DNA of 64,000 nt from Aeromicrobium wangtongii (lineage in GTDB: Bacteria > Actinomycetota > Actinomycetes > Propionibacteriales > Nocardioidaceae): NCBI RefSeq assembly GCF_024584515.1, contig NZ_CP102173.1, forward strand, positions 1,426,001 through 1,490,000. Reading direction: 5' to 3'. The notes under the pieces were generated by a model. That model had not been told where the DNA came from, made no database searches, and saw only the letters and a list, made by a program, of their open reading frames with translations. Each line of letters begins with the position of its first letter. Within the stretch, counting starts at the first letter, position 1. Shown here piece by piece: positions 1 to 6,342 of the stretch. The translations under genes and the position numbers were made by a program.

Positions 1-207
1 GAGGTCAAGCACACCGACGACATGGTGCTGCAGGTCGACAAGGCGCTGCTGGAGATCCAGCGCTGCAGCGAGGGCCAGCAGGTGGTCATCGTCGCGGGTG
101 CGCCTCCGGGAATCCCGGGCTCGACGAACGCGCTGCGCATCCACAACATGGGCGATGCGATCAACGGCGTCGTGCCGGCCTATGCGGAGACCACCGTCTC
201 GATCTGA
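1..207 (+). CDS. pyk: Pyruvate kinase, C-terminal fragment
   Basis: This is the 3' end of a gene that begins outside the window; the reading frame is already open at base 1. The 68 visible residues match the C-terminal domain of actinobacterial pyruvate kinase, including the conserved stretch VVIVAGAPPGIPGSTNALRI followed by H-N-M-G-D-A-I. Pyruvate kinase converts phosphoenolpyruvate and ADP to pyruvate and ATP in glycolysis. This domain carries the allosteric region; the catalytic barrel lies upstream of the window. The gene ends in TGA and a hairpin follows within 10 bases. Identification is by recalled family sequence and is quite sure. Confidence 0.9.
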   Translation, partial: EVKHTDDMVLQVDKALLEIQRCSEGQQVVIVAGAPPGIPGSTNALRIHNMGDAINGVVPAYAETTVSI

Positions 208-214
208 GCCCGGA

Positions 215-253
215 CGGACGCCGCGGCGGGGAGTGCCCCCGGCGCGGCGTCCG
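215..253. terminator. Bidirectional hairpin between pyk and tRNA-Leu
   Basis: An 11-bp perfect stem (CGGACGCCGCG at 215-225 paired with 243-253) encloses a loop that can itself fold GGGG against CCCC. It lies just after the pyk stop codon and just beyond the 3' end of the convergent tRNA-Leu gene, so it could end both transcripts. There is no clear U tract, which is usual for high-GC actinobacterial terminators. Confidence 0.6.
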
Positions 254-254
254 C

Positions 255-340
255 TGGTGCCGAGTGCGGGACTCGAACCCGCACGCCCTTTCGGACAACG
301 GTTTTTGAGACCGTCGCGTCTACCATTCCGCCAACTCGGC
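255..340 (-). tRNA. tRNA-Leu (anticodon CAA), CCA encoded
   Basis: Read on the minus strand the gene starts GCCGAGTTGGCGGAATGG and folds into a complete cloverleaf. The 7-bp acceptor stem is GCCGAGT/ACTCGGC, the D loop contains GG, and the anticodon stem-loop is ACGGT-CTCAAAA-ACCGT, which gives anticodon CAA. A long variable arm follows, then a T arm GCGGG-TTCGAGT-CCCGC. The long variable arm and anticodon define a class II tRNA-Leu reading UUG. The 3' CCA is encoded at 255-257. It is convergent with pyk. Confidence 0.95.
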
Positions 341-358
341 TCGCCCCGATCGGAGCCG

Positions 359-364
359 TATAAC
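359..364 (+). promoter_or_regulatory. Candidate -10 box of a leaderless pdtaR transcript
   Basis: TATAAC lies 8 bases before the GTG start of pdtaR and there is no Shine-Dalgarno sequence in between. This spacing puts the transcription start on or next to the start codon, the pattern of leaderless actinobacterial mRNAs. No convincing -35 box is seen, and the upstream bases belong to the tRNA gene on the other strand. Confidence 0.5.
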
Positions 365-372
365 CTTCTCAT

Positions 373-1002
373 GTGAACGACCTGAACCTGCCATCGGGAT
401 CTGCTCCCGCACCCCGTGTCGTGATCGCCGAGGACGAGGCGCTGATCCGCCTCGACCTGGCAGAGATGTTGGCCGAGGAGGGCTACGACGTCGTCGGGCA
501 GGCCGGTGACGGCGAGGCTGCGGTGGAGCTGGTGACCGCGCTGCGGCCCGACCTGGTGGTCATGGACGTCAAGATGCCCAAGCTCGACGGCATCGCCGCC
601 GCCGCGCTCATCGCCCGGGAACGCATCGCCCCGGTCGTGATGCTCACTGCGTTCAGCCAGCGCGAGCTGGTCGAGCGGGCCCGCGAGTCCGGCGCGATGG
701 CCTACCTGGTCAAGCCGTTCACGAAGTCCGACCTGGTCCCTGCGATCGAGATGGCGCGCAGCCGGTTCGCCGAGATCGCCGCGCTGGAGCGTGAGGTCGG
801 CGACCTCAGCGACAAGCTGGCGACGCGCAAGACGATCGATCGGGCCAAGGGCCTGCTGCAGGAGGCCCTCGACATCAGTGAGCCGGAGGCCTTCAGCTGG
901 ATCCAGCGCACCGCGATGGACCTGCGCTTGACGATGCAGCAGGTCGCGCAAGGGGTCATCGACCACGGGCCGAACCTGGCCTCGTCCGCCGAACAGCAGT
1001 GA
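373..1002 (+). CDS. pdtaR: ANTAR-domain response regulator (PdtaR-like)
   Basis: A 209-residue two-domain regulator. Residues about 14-125 form a CheY-like receiver with the acidic pair E20/D21, phospho-acceptor D65 in VVMDVKMPKLDG, T92 and K114 in the YLVKPF motif. After a coiled linker, residues about 145-200 form an ANTAR RNA-binding domain with the recognisable stretch IDRAKGLLQEALDISEPEAF. ANTAR regulators act after transcription starts, by binding paired hairpins in mRNA and preventing termination. In mycobacteria PdtaR is the partner of the kinase PdtaS; no kinase gene is in this window. The GTG start is chosen because it begins the conserved protein and a -10 box sits at leaderless distance. 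Confidence 0.9.
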   Translation: MNDLNLPSGSAPAPRVVIAEDEALIRLDLAEMLAEEGYDVVGQAGDGEAAVELVTALRPDLVVMDVKMPKLDGIAAAALIARERIAPVVMLTAFSQRELVERARESGAMAYLVKPFTKSDLVPAIEMARSRFAEIAALEREVGDLSDKLATRKTIDRAKGLLQEALDISEPEAFSWIQRTAMDLRLTMQQVAQGVIDHGPNLASSAEQQ

Positions 1003-1042
1003 AAAGTGCCCGTTCTGGAGGGTTACAAATCGGCTACTTAAC

Positions 1043-1066
1043 ACACCGGTCACACAACACCGGTGT
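1043..1066. promoter_or_regulatory. Repeated palindrome in the livK leader
   Basis: The sequence ACACCGGT (1043-1050) is followed after six bases by the perfect 10-bp palindrome ACACCGGTGT (1057-1066), so the two can also pair as an 8-bp stem. It lies 40 bases after pdtaR and 85 bases before livK. It could be an operator, or an ANTAR-type tandem hairpin target; which one cannot be decided by eye. Confidence 0.35.
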
Positions 1067-1150
1067 AGATGACCCTGCGAAAGACTAAATTCGGACTAAG
1101 TACAAGCACTGTGGCGTGAGCCACGGGCTTTCTACATATCCGGAGGATTG

Positions 1151-2440
1151 ATGAAACGCAGTACCACGACGATTCGCCTCGCTGCTGTGGCAGCTGCCAG
1201 CGCGCTCGTGCTCGCCGCCTGTGGCGGCAGCGACAGCGAGGGCGGCTCCGACGACAAGAAGGCCGCGGCTCCTGCCAACAAGGGTGACGGCACACTCACC
1301 ATCGGTTCCCTCCTGCCCCAGACCGGCAGCCTGGCCTACCTCGGCCCTCCGGAGTTCGCAGGCGTCGACCTCGCGATCAAGGACATCAACGCCGCCGGTG
1401 GCGTGCTCGGCAAGGACGTCATGGGCGTCAAGGCCGACTCGGGCGACACCGACTCGGGCATCGCCCCGGCCGAGACCGACAAGCTGCTCAAGGCCAAGTC
1501 CGACGTCATCATCGGTGCTGCGTCCTCGGGCGTCTCGCTGACCGTCATCGACAAGATCCTGTCGGCCGGCGTCGTCCAGTACTCGCCCGCCAACACGTCG
1601 ACGGCGTTCGACGAGGGCGACTACGGCAAGCCCGACCTGTACTTCCGCACGGCGCCGTCCGACATCCTGCAGGGTGCGGTCCTCGCCAACCTGCTGATCC
1701 AGGACGGCCGTCAGAACGTGGCGATCCTGGCCCGTCAGGACGCCTACGGCGAGACGCTGGCCAAGGAGGTCAAGAAGAACCTCGAGGATGCCGGTTCGAC
1801 CGTGGCCGCCTCGGTGCTCTACAGCGAGAAGGACGGTCCGGGAGACACCCAGATCTCCGAGATCGCCGACGCCAAGGCCGACGCTGTCGTCCTGATCGCC
1901 TTCGAGGAGACCACGACGATCATCCCGAAGCTGATCCAGGCCGGAACCGGCCCGAAGGACGTCCCGACGTACTTCGTCGACGGCAACACGGCCGACTACT
2001 CGGCCAAGTCCAAGGTGCCGCTGCCCGCGGGCACGCTGAAGGGCACCAAGGGCACCATCCCCGGTGCTGACGCCGGCAAGGAGTTCAAGGACCGTCTCGC
2101 CACCGTCGACCCGAAGCTGACCGACTACGCCTACTCGGCGGAGTCGTACGACGCCGTCGTGACCTCGGCGCTCGCGGCCATCGCGGCCCAGAGCGACGCG
2201 GGTGCCGACATCGCGAAGGCACTGCCGGACGTGACCAAGGGCGGCGAGAAGTGCACGACGTTCGAGGCGTGCGCCGCGCTGCTCAAGGATGACCCGAAGA
2301 CCGACATCGACTACGACGGCGTGTCCGGCGAGATCGAGTTCGGCAAGACCGGAAGCCCGACCTCCGCGTCGATCGGCGTCTACGAGTACAACGACAACAA
2401 CGAGATCAAGGCAGTCGACTACATCAAGGGCACGATCTGA
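1151..2440 (+). CDS. livK: Branched-chain amino-acid ABC transporter substrate-binding lipoprotein
   Basis: A 429-residue secreted binding protein. Residues 1-23 are a lipoprotein signal peptide ending in the lipobox LAAC, with the lipidated cysteine at 24, followed by an acidic Gly/Ser linker. The rest matches the periplasmic-binding-protein type 6 fold used by Leu/Ile/Val and amide receptors, starting near LTIGSLLPQTGSLAYLG. It should deliver a branched-chain amino acid or related solute to the LivHMGF permease encoded on the opposite strand 1.2 kb away. ATG 1151 is preferred over the TTG three bases earlier, because GGAGG at 1142-1146 would be only one base from the TTG. A strong terminator follows the stop. 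Confidence 0.9.
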   Translation: MKRSTTTIRLAAVAAASALVLAACGGSDSEGGSDDKKAAAPANKGDGTLTIGSLLPQTGSLAYLGPPEFAGVDLAIKDINAAGGVLGKDVMGVKADSGDTDSGIAPAETDKLLKAKSDVIIGAASSGVSLTVIDKILSAGVVQYSPANTSTAFDEGDYGKPDLYFRTAPSDILQGAVLANLLIQDGRQNVAILARQDAYGETLAKEVKKNLEDAGSTVAASVLYSEKDGPGDTQISEIADAKADAVVLIAFEETTTIIPKLIQAGTGPKDVPTYFVDGNTADYSAKSKVPLPAGTLKGTKGTIPGADAGKEFKDRLATVDPKLTDYAYSAESYDAVVTSALAAIAAQSDAGADIAKALPDVTKGGEKCTTFEACAALLKDDPKTDIDYDGVSGEIEFGKTGSPTSASIGVYEYNDNNEIKAVDYIKGTI

Positions 2441-2480
2441 TCCGGATCGCGCTCTCGGTCTGACCGACTGAGATCAACAG

Positions 2481-2510
2481 AGGGCCCCGGTGCTTCGGCA
2501 CCGGGGCCCT
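2481..2510 (+). terminator. Rho-independent terminator of livK
   Basis: A 13-bp perfect GC-rich stem (AGGGCCCCGGTGC and its complement) closed by the stable tetraloop TTCG is followed by TTCTCC. It begins 40 bases after the livK stop codon and is one of the clearest terminators in the window. Confidence 0.9.
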
Positions 2511-2521
2511 TCTCCATCCGC

Positions 2522-2626
2522 CGACGAGTCACGCAGATCCGCCGACGAGTCGCGTAGGTCCCGCGGCGAGTCACCCAGGTCCCGCGGCGAGTCACCCAGG
2601 TCCCGCGGCGAGTCACCCAGGTCGGC
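2522..2626 (+). repeat. Five tandem 21-bp repeats, left side of the DUF559 gene
   Basis: Five head-to-tail units of exactly 21 bp fill this stretch. The shared core reads CGACGAGTCACCCAGGTC, with A/G exchanges at a few positions; units 3 and 4 are identical. The same repeat occurs in the opposite orientation immediately after the DUF559 gene (3587-3660), so the gene is bracketed by inverted arrays. There are no unique spacers, so this is not CRISPR. The period is a multiple of three and the frame through it is open, but it lies between a terminator and the likely start of the gene. Confidence 0.9.
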
Positions 2627-2687
2627 TGACATCGGTCTGTGGACGACGACATCGCCAACGAGCACCGGACATCGGTTGTATGGCCTG

Positions 2688-3590
2688 ATGATCAACGAGG
2701 GCAGGCCCTTCCTCTACAGCGAGCATGCTGCGCTCGGCATGACGAAGACCGGCATGCGGCAAGCGGTCGCGGACGGTGAGGTCGTCCACCTCATTGCCCG
2801 GGTGTACGCCGACGCGGGCGCGGACGACACGCGCGAGCTGCGGATCGCGGCTGCGAGCCGGGTGGTCCCGGCCCACGCGGTCTTGTGCGACGAGACAGCC
2901 GCCTGGGTCTGGGGACTGGACGTGCACCGGCCGACCGACAGGCACCGGTTCGAGCCGAAGTGGGTCGTTCCCCACGGCACCAGCCGTGCCCGGCTGGACG
3001 GCGTGACCTGCCGCCAGGCTCTGCTGGACGACGCCGACATCGTCGAGATCAACGGCCTTCGGGTGACCACGCCGCTGCGCGCGACGGCCGACCTGCTGCG
3101 CAAGCAGTGGCGTCCCTACGCCTTGGCCTCGGCGGACGCGATGGCGCACGCCGGCCTCGTACGTCCCATGGACGTCCGGGCGTACTTGGCCGAGCTGAAG
3201 GGGTACCGCGGAATCCGCCAAGCCCGGGTACTGGCTCGGTACATCGAGCCCAAGGCAGCGAGCCCGGGGGAGTCGTGGACCCGGTTGCGACTGGTCGACG
3301 CAGGTTTCCCGGTGCCGCGTGCGCAGGTCGAAGTCGTCGATGCAGCGGGCGGGCTCCGCTACCTCGACCTCGCGTACGTCAAGCGCCGCGTCGCGATCGA
3401 GTTCGACGGGCGGCAGTTCCACACGAGCGACGATGACCTGCAGCAGGACGAACACCGGCATGAACTGGTCGCGGCGATCGGCTACCGGATCGTCCGGGTT
3501 CGCTACGAGGGACTCTTCGGCAAGGACAACGCGTTTGAGCGCGAGGTCGGCGAGGTGCTCGGCATGACGCCCATCGCCCGCTGGTGGTGA
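2688..3590 (+). CDS. AbiEi-like / DUF559 (Vsr-type nuclease fold) protein
   Basis: A 300-residue protein. The first 60 residues resemble the winged-helix N-terminus of AbiEi-type antitoxins (GMTKTGMRQAVADGEVVHLIARVYA). The C-terminal 110 residues are a DUF559 domain of the PD-(D/E)XK / very-short-patch-repair nuclease fold. Candidate acidic residues are E195 (ESWTRLRL), D227 (YLDLAY), E238 and D240 (AIEFDGRQFH). No partner toxin gene is adjacent. Function is unknown; a DNA nuclease or a role in repeat handling are both possible. The frame is open back into the livK terminator, so start ATG 2688 is chosen as the first methionine before conserved sequence. The stop codon is the first TGA of the right-hand repeat array. 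Confidence 0.75.
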   Translation: MINEGRPFLYSEHAALGMTKTGMRQAVADGEVVHLIARVYADAGADDTRELRIAAASRVVPAHAVLCDETAAWVWGLDVHRPTDRHRFEPKWVVPHGTSRARLDGVTCRQALLDDADIVEINGLRVTTPLRATADLLRKQWRPYALASADAMAHAGLVRPMDVRAYLAELKGYRGIRQARVLARYIEPKAASPGESWTRLRLVDAGFPVPRAQVEVVDAAGGLRYLDLAYVKRRVAIEFDGRQFHTSDDDLQQDEHRHELVAAIGYRIVRVRYEGLFGKDNAFEREVGEVLGMTPIARWW

Positions 3591-3660
3591 CTCGTCGCCA
3601 GATCTACGTGACTCGTCGGCGGATCTGGGTGACTCGTCGGCGGGCCCGGGTGACTCGTCA
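3587..3660 (-). repeat. Right-hand array of the same 21-bp repeat, inverted
   Basis: Three full units and one partial unit of the 21-bp repeat lie here in the reverse orientation to 2522-2626; on the minus strand they read CGACGAGTCACCCAGATC with small changes. The array spans the whole gap between the DUF559 gene and livF. It supplies the TGA stop codon of the former (3588-3590) and, on the other strand, the TGA stop codon of livF (3658-3660). No separate terminator for either gene is seen between them. Confidence 0.9.
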
Positions 3661-4440
3661 GGTGTTCTGCTGGCCGAGGGTGCCGAGGTAGAGCTCGATG
3701 ACCTTGGGGTCGTTCATGAGCGACTTGCCGGTTCCGGAGTAGGCGTTCGTGCCGTGGTCCAGGACGTAGCCGCGGTCGCAGATCTGCAGGCATCGACGGG
3801 CGTTCTGCTCGACCATGATGACCGAGACGCCCGCCCTGTTGATGTTGCGGGTCTGCACGAACACCTCGTCCTGGAGCACGGGGGAGAGGCCGGCCGACGG
3901 CTCGTCGAGCAGCAGCACCGACGGATCCATCATGAGCGCACGCCCCATCGCCACCATCTGGCGCTCGCCGCCGGACAGCTGGCCGGCGCGCTGCTTGCGT
4001 CGCTCGCCGAGGCGCGGGAACAGGTCGGTGACGAAGTCGAACCGCTCCGAGAACTTCTTGGGCTCCTGGTAGCAGCCCATCTCGAGGTTCTCCTCGATCG
4101 TGAGGCTCGGGAAGACGTTGTTGGTCTGCGGGACGAACCCGATGCCCTTGCGCACGAGCTGATCGGCCCGCTGGTTGGTGATGTCATCGCCCTTGAGCTT
4201 GACGGTGCCGGTGTGGATCTTGACCAGGCCGAACAGCGCCTTCAGCAGCGTGGACTTGCCCGCGCCGTTGGGGCCGATGATCGCGACGAGCTCACCGGGC
4301 TGGCAGTACAGGTCGGCGCCGTTGAGGATGTTGACGCCCGGCAGGTAGCCCGCGATCAGGTTGTCGGCCCGCAGCACGGCGCCGTCGGCGTTGGCGAGGT
4401 GCTTCTCGCGCTCGGTCGTGGTGGTCGGGGTCTCGCTCAT
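3658..4440 (-). CDS. livF: Branched-chain amino-acid ABC transporter ATP-binding protein LivF
   Basis: A 260-residue ABC ATPase, the last gene of the livHMGF operon. It has Walker A GPNGAGKST near residues 56-64, the Q loop in GFVPQTNNVF, the signature LSGGERQ at 155-161, Walker B LLLDEP near 176-181 and the switch histidine replaced by Gln-Asn in VMVEQN, which is typical of LivF. It powers uptake together with LivG at the inner face of the membrane. The start overlaps the livG stop as ATGA, so the two are translationally coupled. The stop codon lies inside the 21-bp repeat array. Confidence 0.95.
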   Translation of the reverse strand: MSETPTTTTEREKHLANADGAVLRADNLIAGYLPGVNILNGADLYCQPGELVAIIGPNGAGKSTLLKALFGLVKIHTGTVKLKGDDITNQRADQLVRKGIGFVPQTNNVFPSLTIEENLEMGCYQEPKKFSERFDFVTDLFPRLGERRKQRAGQLSGGERQMVAMGRALMMDPSVLLLDEPSAGLSPVLQDEVFVQTRNINRAGVSVIMVEQNARRCLQICDRGYVLDHGTNAYSGTGKSLMNDPKVIELYLGTLGQQNT

Positions 4441-5348
4441 GGCTTGGGCTCCTCTGCCTCGAGCTCGGCCTCGGCTTCGGCCTCCAGCTCGTCGACGTCG
4501 ATCTCGCTGATGTCGGTGTCGTGGTGTGCGCCGAGGTAGGCGTCGATGACCCGCTGGTCGGCCATGACGGCCTGGGGCGTGCCTTCGGCCACGATCTGCC
4601 CCTGGGCCATGACGATCACCCAGTCGGAGATGTCGCGGACCATGTCCATGTCGTGCTCGACGAAGAGCACCGACCGGCCCTCGTCGCGCAGCGACTTGAC
4701 GTGCTCGAGCAGCGACTGCTTGAGCGCGGGGTTGACGCCGGCCATGGGCTCGTCGAGCATGATCAGCTCGGGATCGACCATGAGCGCGCGGGCCATCTCG
4801 AGCAGCTTGCGCTGACCGCCTGACAGCGATCCGGCGAAGTCCTCGCGCTTCTCGTCGAGCTTGAACCGGGCGAGCAGCTCGTCGGCGCGGGCGGTGTTGG
4901 CGTCCTCCTGCGCGCTCCACAGCCTTCGGAACGGGGCGGACCAGAAGCGTTCGCCGCGCTGGCCGGTCGCGCCGAGGCGCATGTTCTCGATGACGGTCAG
5001 CTTCGAGAGCACCTTGGTCAGCTGGAACGTGCGCACCATGCCCAGACGCGCGACCTTGTAGGCCGGGACGTTCGACAGCTTCTTGCCGTTGAACGCCCAG
5101 TCGCCGTGATCGGGCTCGTCGAAGCCGGTCAGCAGGTTGAACAAGGTGGTCTTGCCGGCACCGTTGGGGCCGATCAGCGCGGTGATGACACCGCGCTGGA
5201 TCTCGATGTGCTCGACGTCGACGGCCTTGAGGCCACCGAACGTGCGCGTGATGTTGTCACCCTTGACGATCGGGTCGGGCTTGGGCGCTCCGGGCTCGTT
5301 GGGCACTCCGTCGAGTGCGGCGCGAGCGGCGCTGACGTCAGCGGGCAT
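4437..5348 (-). CDS. livG: Branched-chain amino-acid ABC transporter ATP-binding protein LivG
   Basis: A 303-residue ABC ATPase. Walker A GPNGAGKTT is near residues 60-68, the signature LSGGQRK near 175-181, Walker B LIMLDEP near 195-201, and the switch histidine is in FVEHDMD. The LivG-specific stretch GMVRTFQLTKVLSKLTVIENM is present. Compared with typical LivG (about 255 residues) it has a 25-residue N-terminal extension and an acidic C-terminal tail rich in Glu and Ala after residue 280. It overlaps livM by 11 bases upstream and livF by 4 bases downstream. Confidence 0.95.
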   Translation of the reverse strand: MPADVSAARAALDGVPNEPGAPKPDPIVKGDNITRTFGGLKAVDVEHIEIQRGVITALIGPNGAGKTTLFNLLTGFDEPDHGDWAFNGKKLSNVPAYKVARLGMVRTFQLTKVLSKLTVIENMRLGATGQRGERFWSAPFRRLWSAQEDANTARADELLARFKLDEKREDFAGSLSGGQRKLLEMARALMVDPELIMLDEPMAGVNPALKQSLLEHVKSLRDEGRSVLFVEHDMDMVRDISDWVIVMAQGQIVAEGTPQAVMADQRVIDAYLGAHHDTDISEIDVDELEAEAEAELEAEEPKP

Positions 5349-6333
5349 CGATTGCGATCTCCCTTCGGTCGCCGAAGATCCCCTGAGGACGGAAGATCAT
5401 CAGCAGCATGAGCCCGAGGCCCAGGACGATGAAACGGACCAGGCTGGCCTGGGTGTCGGTCATGATGGAGGCGGGGATCAAGGGGTCGGCGCCGGACGTC
5501 GCCTGGCTGAAGAACGAGCCGAGACCTGCGATCAGGAACCAGAACAGGATAGATCCGATCACCGGGCCGAGCACGCGGGCGGCGCCGCCCACCAGCAGGG
5601 CGGCGTAGGCGTAGAACGTGAACGTCGTGTTGAAGTCGGTCGGCACGGCGGACGCCTGCTTGAGCACGTGGAAGATGCCGGCGATGCCGCCGAACACGCC
5701 GCCGAGGATCAGCGCCTGCATCTTGTAGGCGAAGACGTTCTTGCCCAGCGAGCGCACGGCGTCCTCGTCCTCGCGGATCGAGCGGAGCACGCGGCCCCAC
5801 GGGCTGCGCATCAGCGACCACACGATGAGGCAGGAGATCGCGACGAGCGTCCAGCCGACCGTGATCGACCAGAGGTCGTTGCGGCTGAACGACACGACAC
5901 CGAGGTCGAGCCCACTGTCGTAGGGGTTCAGGTTCTTGTACGTCGAGCTGAACCCGGTGAGGCCGTTCGAGCCGCCGAAGGTCTCCTTGGCCTCGACCGA
6001 GCCGAAGATGAGTCGCAGGATCTCGCTGGTCGCGATGGTGGCGATGGCGAGGTAGTCCGCGCGCAGCCGCAGCGTCGGGAAGCCGAGGATGATCGCCAGC
6101 AGCACGGTGGCTCCCAGCGCAATGAGGATGCCGACCCAGAAGTTCAGGCCCCAGGTGGTGACCGAGACGGCCAGGCCGAATGCGCCCACGGCCATGAAAC
6201 CGGCCTGACCGAAGTTCAGCAGGCCCGTGTAGCCGAAGTGGACGTTGAGTCCGATCGCGGCAAGGGCGAAGACGATCGCCTGCGGCCCGAGGGCTGCGGA
6301 GAGGGCAGCGTCGATGAGAGTTCCGAAGTCCAT
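5338..6333 (-). CDS. livM: Branched-chain amino-acid ABC transporter permease LivM
   Basis: A 331-residue polytopic membrane protein with about 9-10 hydrophobic segments. Hallmarks of the LivM family are visible: NVHFGYTGLLNFGQAGFMAVGAF near the N-terminus, RLRADYLAIATIATSEILRL in the middle, and the coupling-helix region with RSIREDEDAVRSLGKNV. It pairs with LivH to form the membrane channel. It starts ten bases after livH ends and overlaps livG at its own end. Confidence 0.95.
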   Translation of the reverse strand: MDFGTLIDAALSAALGPQAIVFALAAIGLNVHFGYTGLLNFGQAGFMAVGAFGLAVSVTTWGLNFWVGILIALGATVLLAIILGFPTLRLRADYLAIATIATSEILRLIFGSVEAKETFGGSNGLTGFSSTYKNLNPYDSGLDLGVVSFSRNDLWSITVGWTLVAISCLIVWSLMRSPWGRVLRSIREDEDAVRSLGKNVFAYKMQALILGGVFGGIAGIFHVLKQASAVPTDFNTTFTFYAYAALLVGGAARVLGPVIGSILFWFLIAGLGSFFSQATSGADPLIPASIMTDTQASLVRFIVLGLGLMLLMIFRPQGIFGDRREIAIDAR

Positions 6334-6342
6334 GAGTGGCCC

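Noticed and set aside
2522..2626. CRISPR array
   Set aside because: The 21-bp units follow each other directly without unique spacers, and no cas genes are nearby.
2490..2687. N-terminal extension of the DUF559 protein through the repeats
   Set aside because: It would start inside the livK terminator hairpin and has no ribosome site; the open frame is explained by the 21-bp period.
2688..3590. Type IV toxin-antitoxin pair
   Set aside because: Only an AbiEi-like N-terminus is present; no AbiEii nucleotidyltransferase partner lies on either side.
3658..4920. Longer LivF starting inside livG
   Set aside because: The extra 160 residues are Arg/Ala-rich nonsense; the ATGA overlap gives the normal LivF N-terminus.
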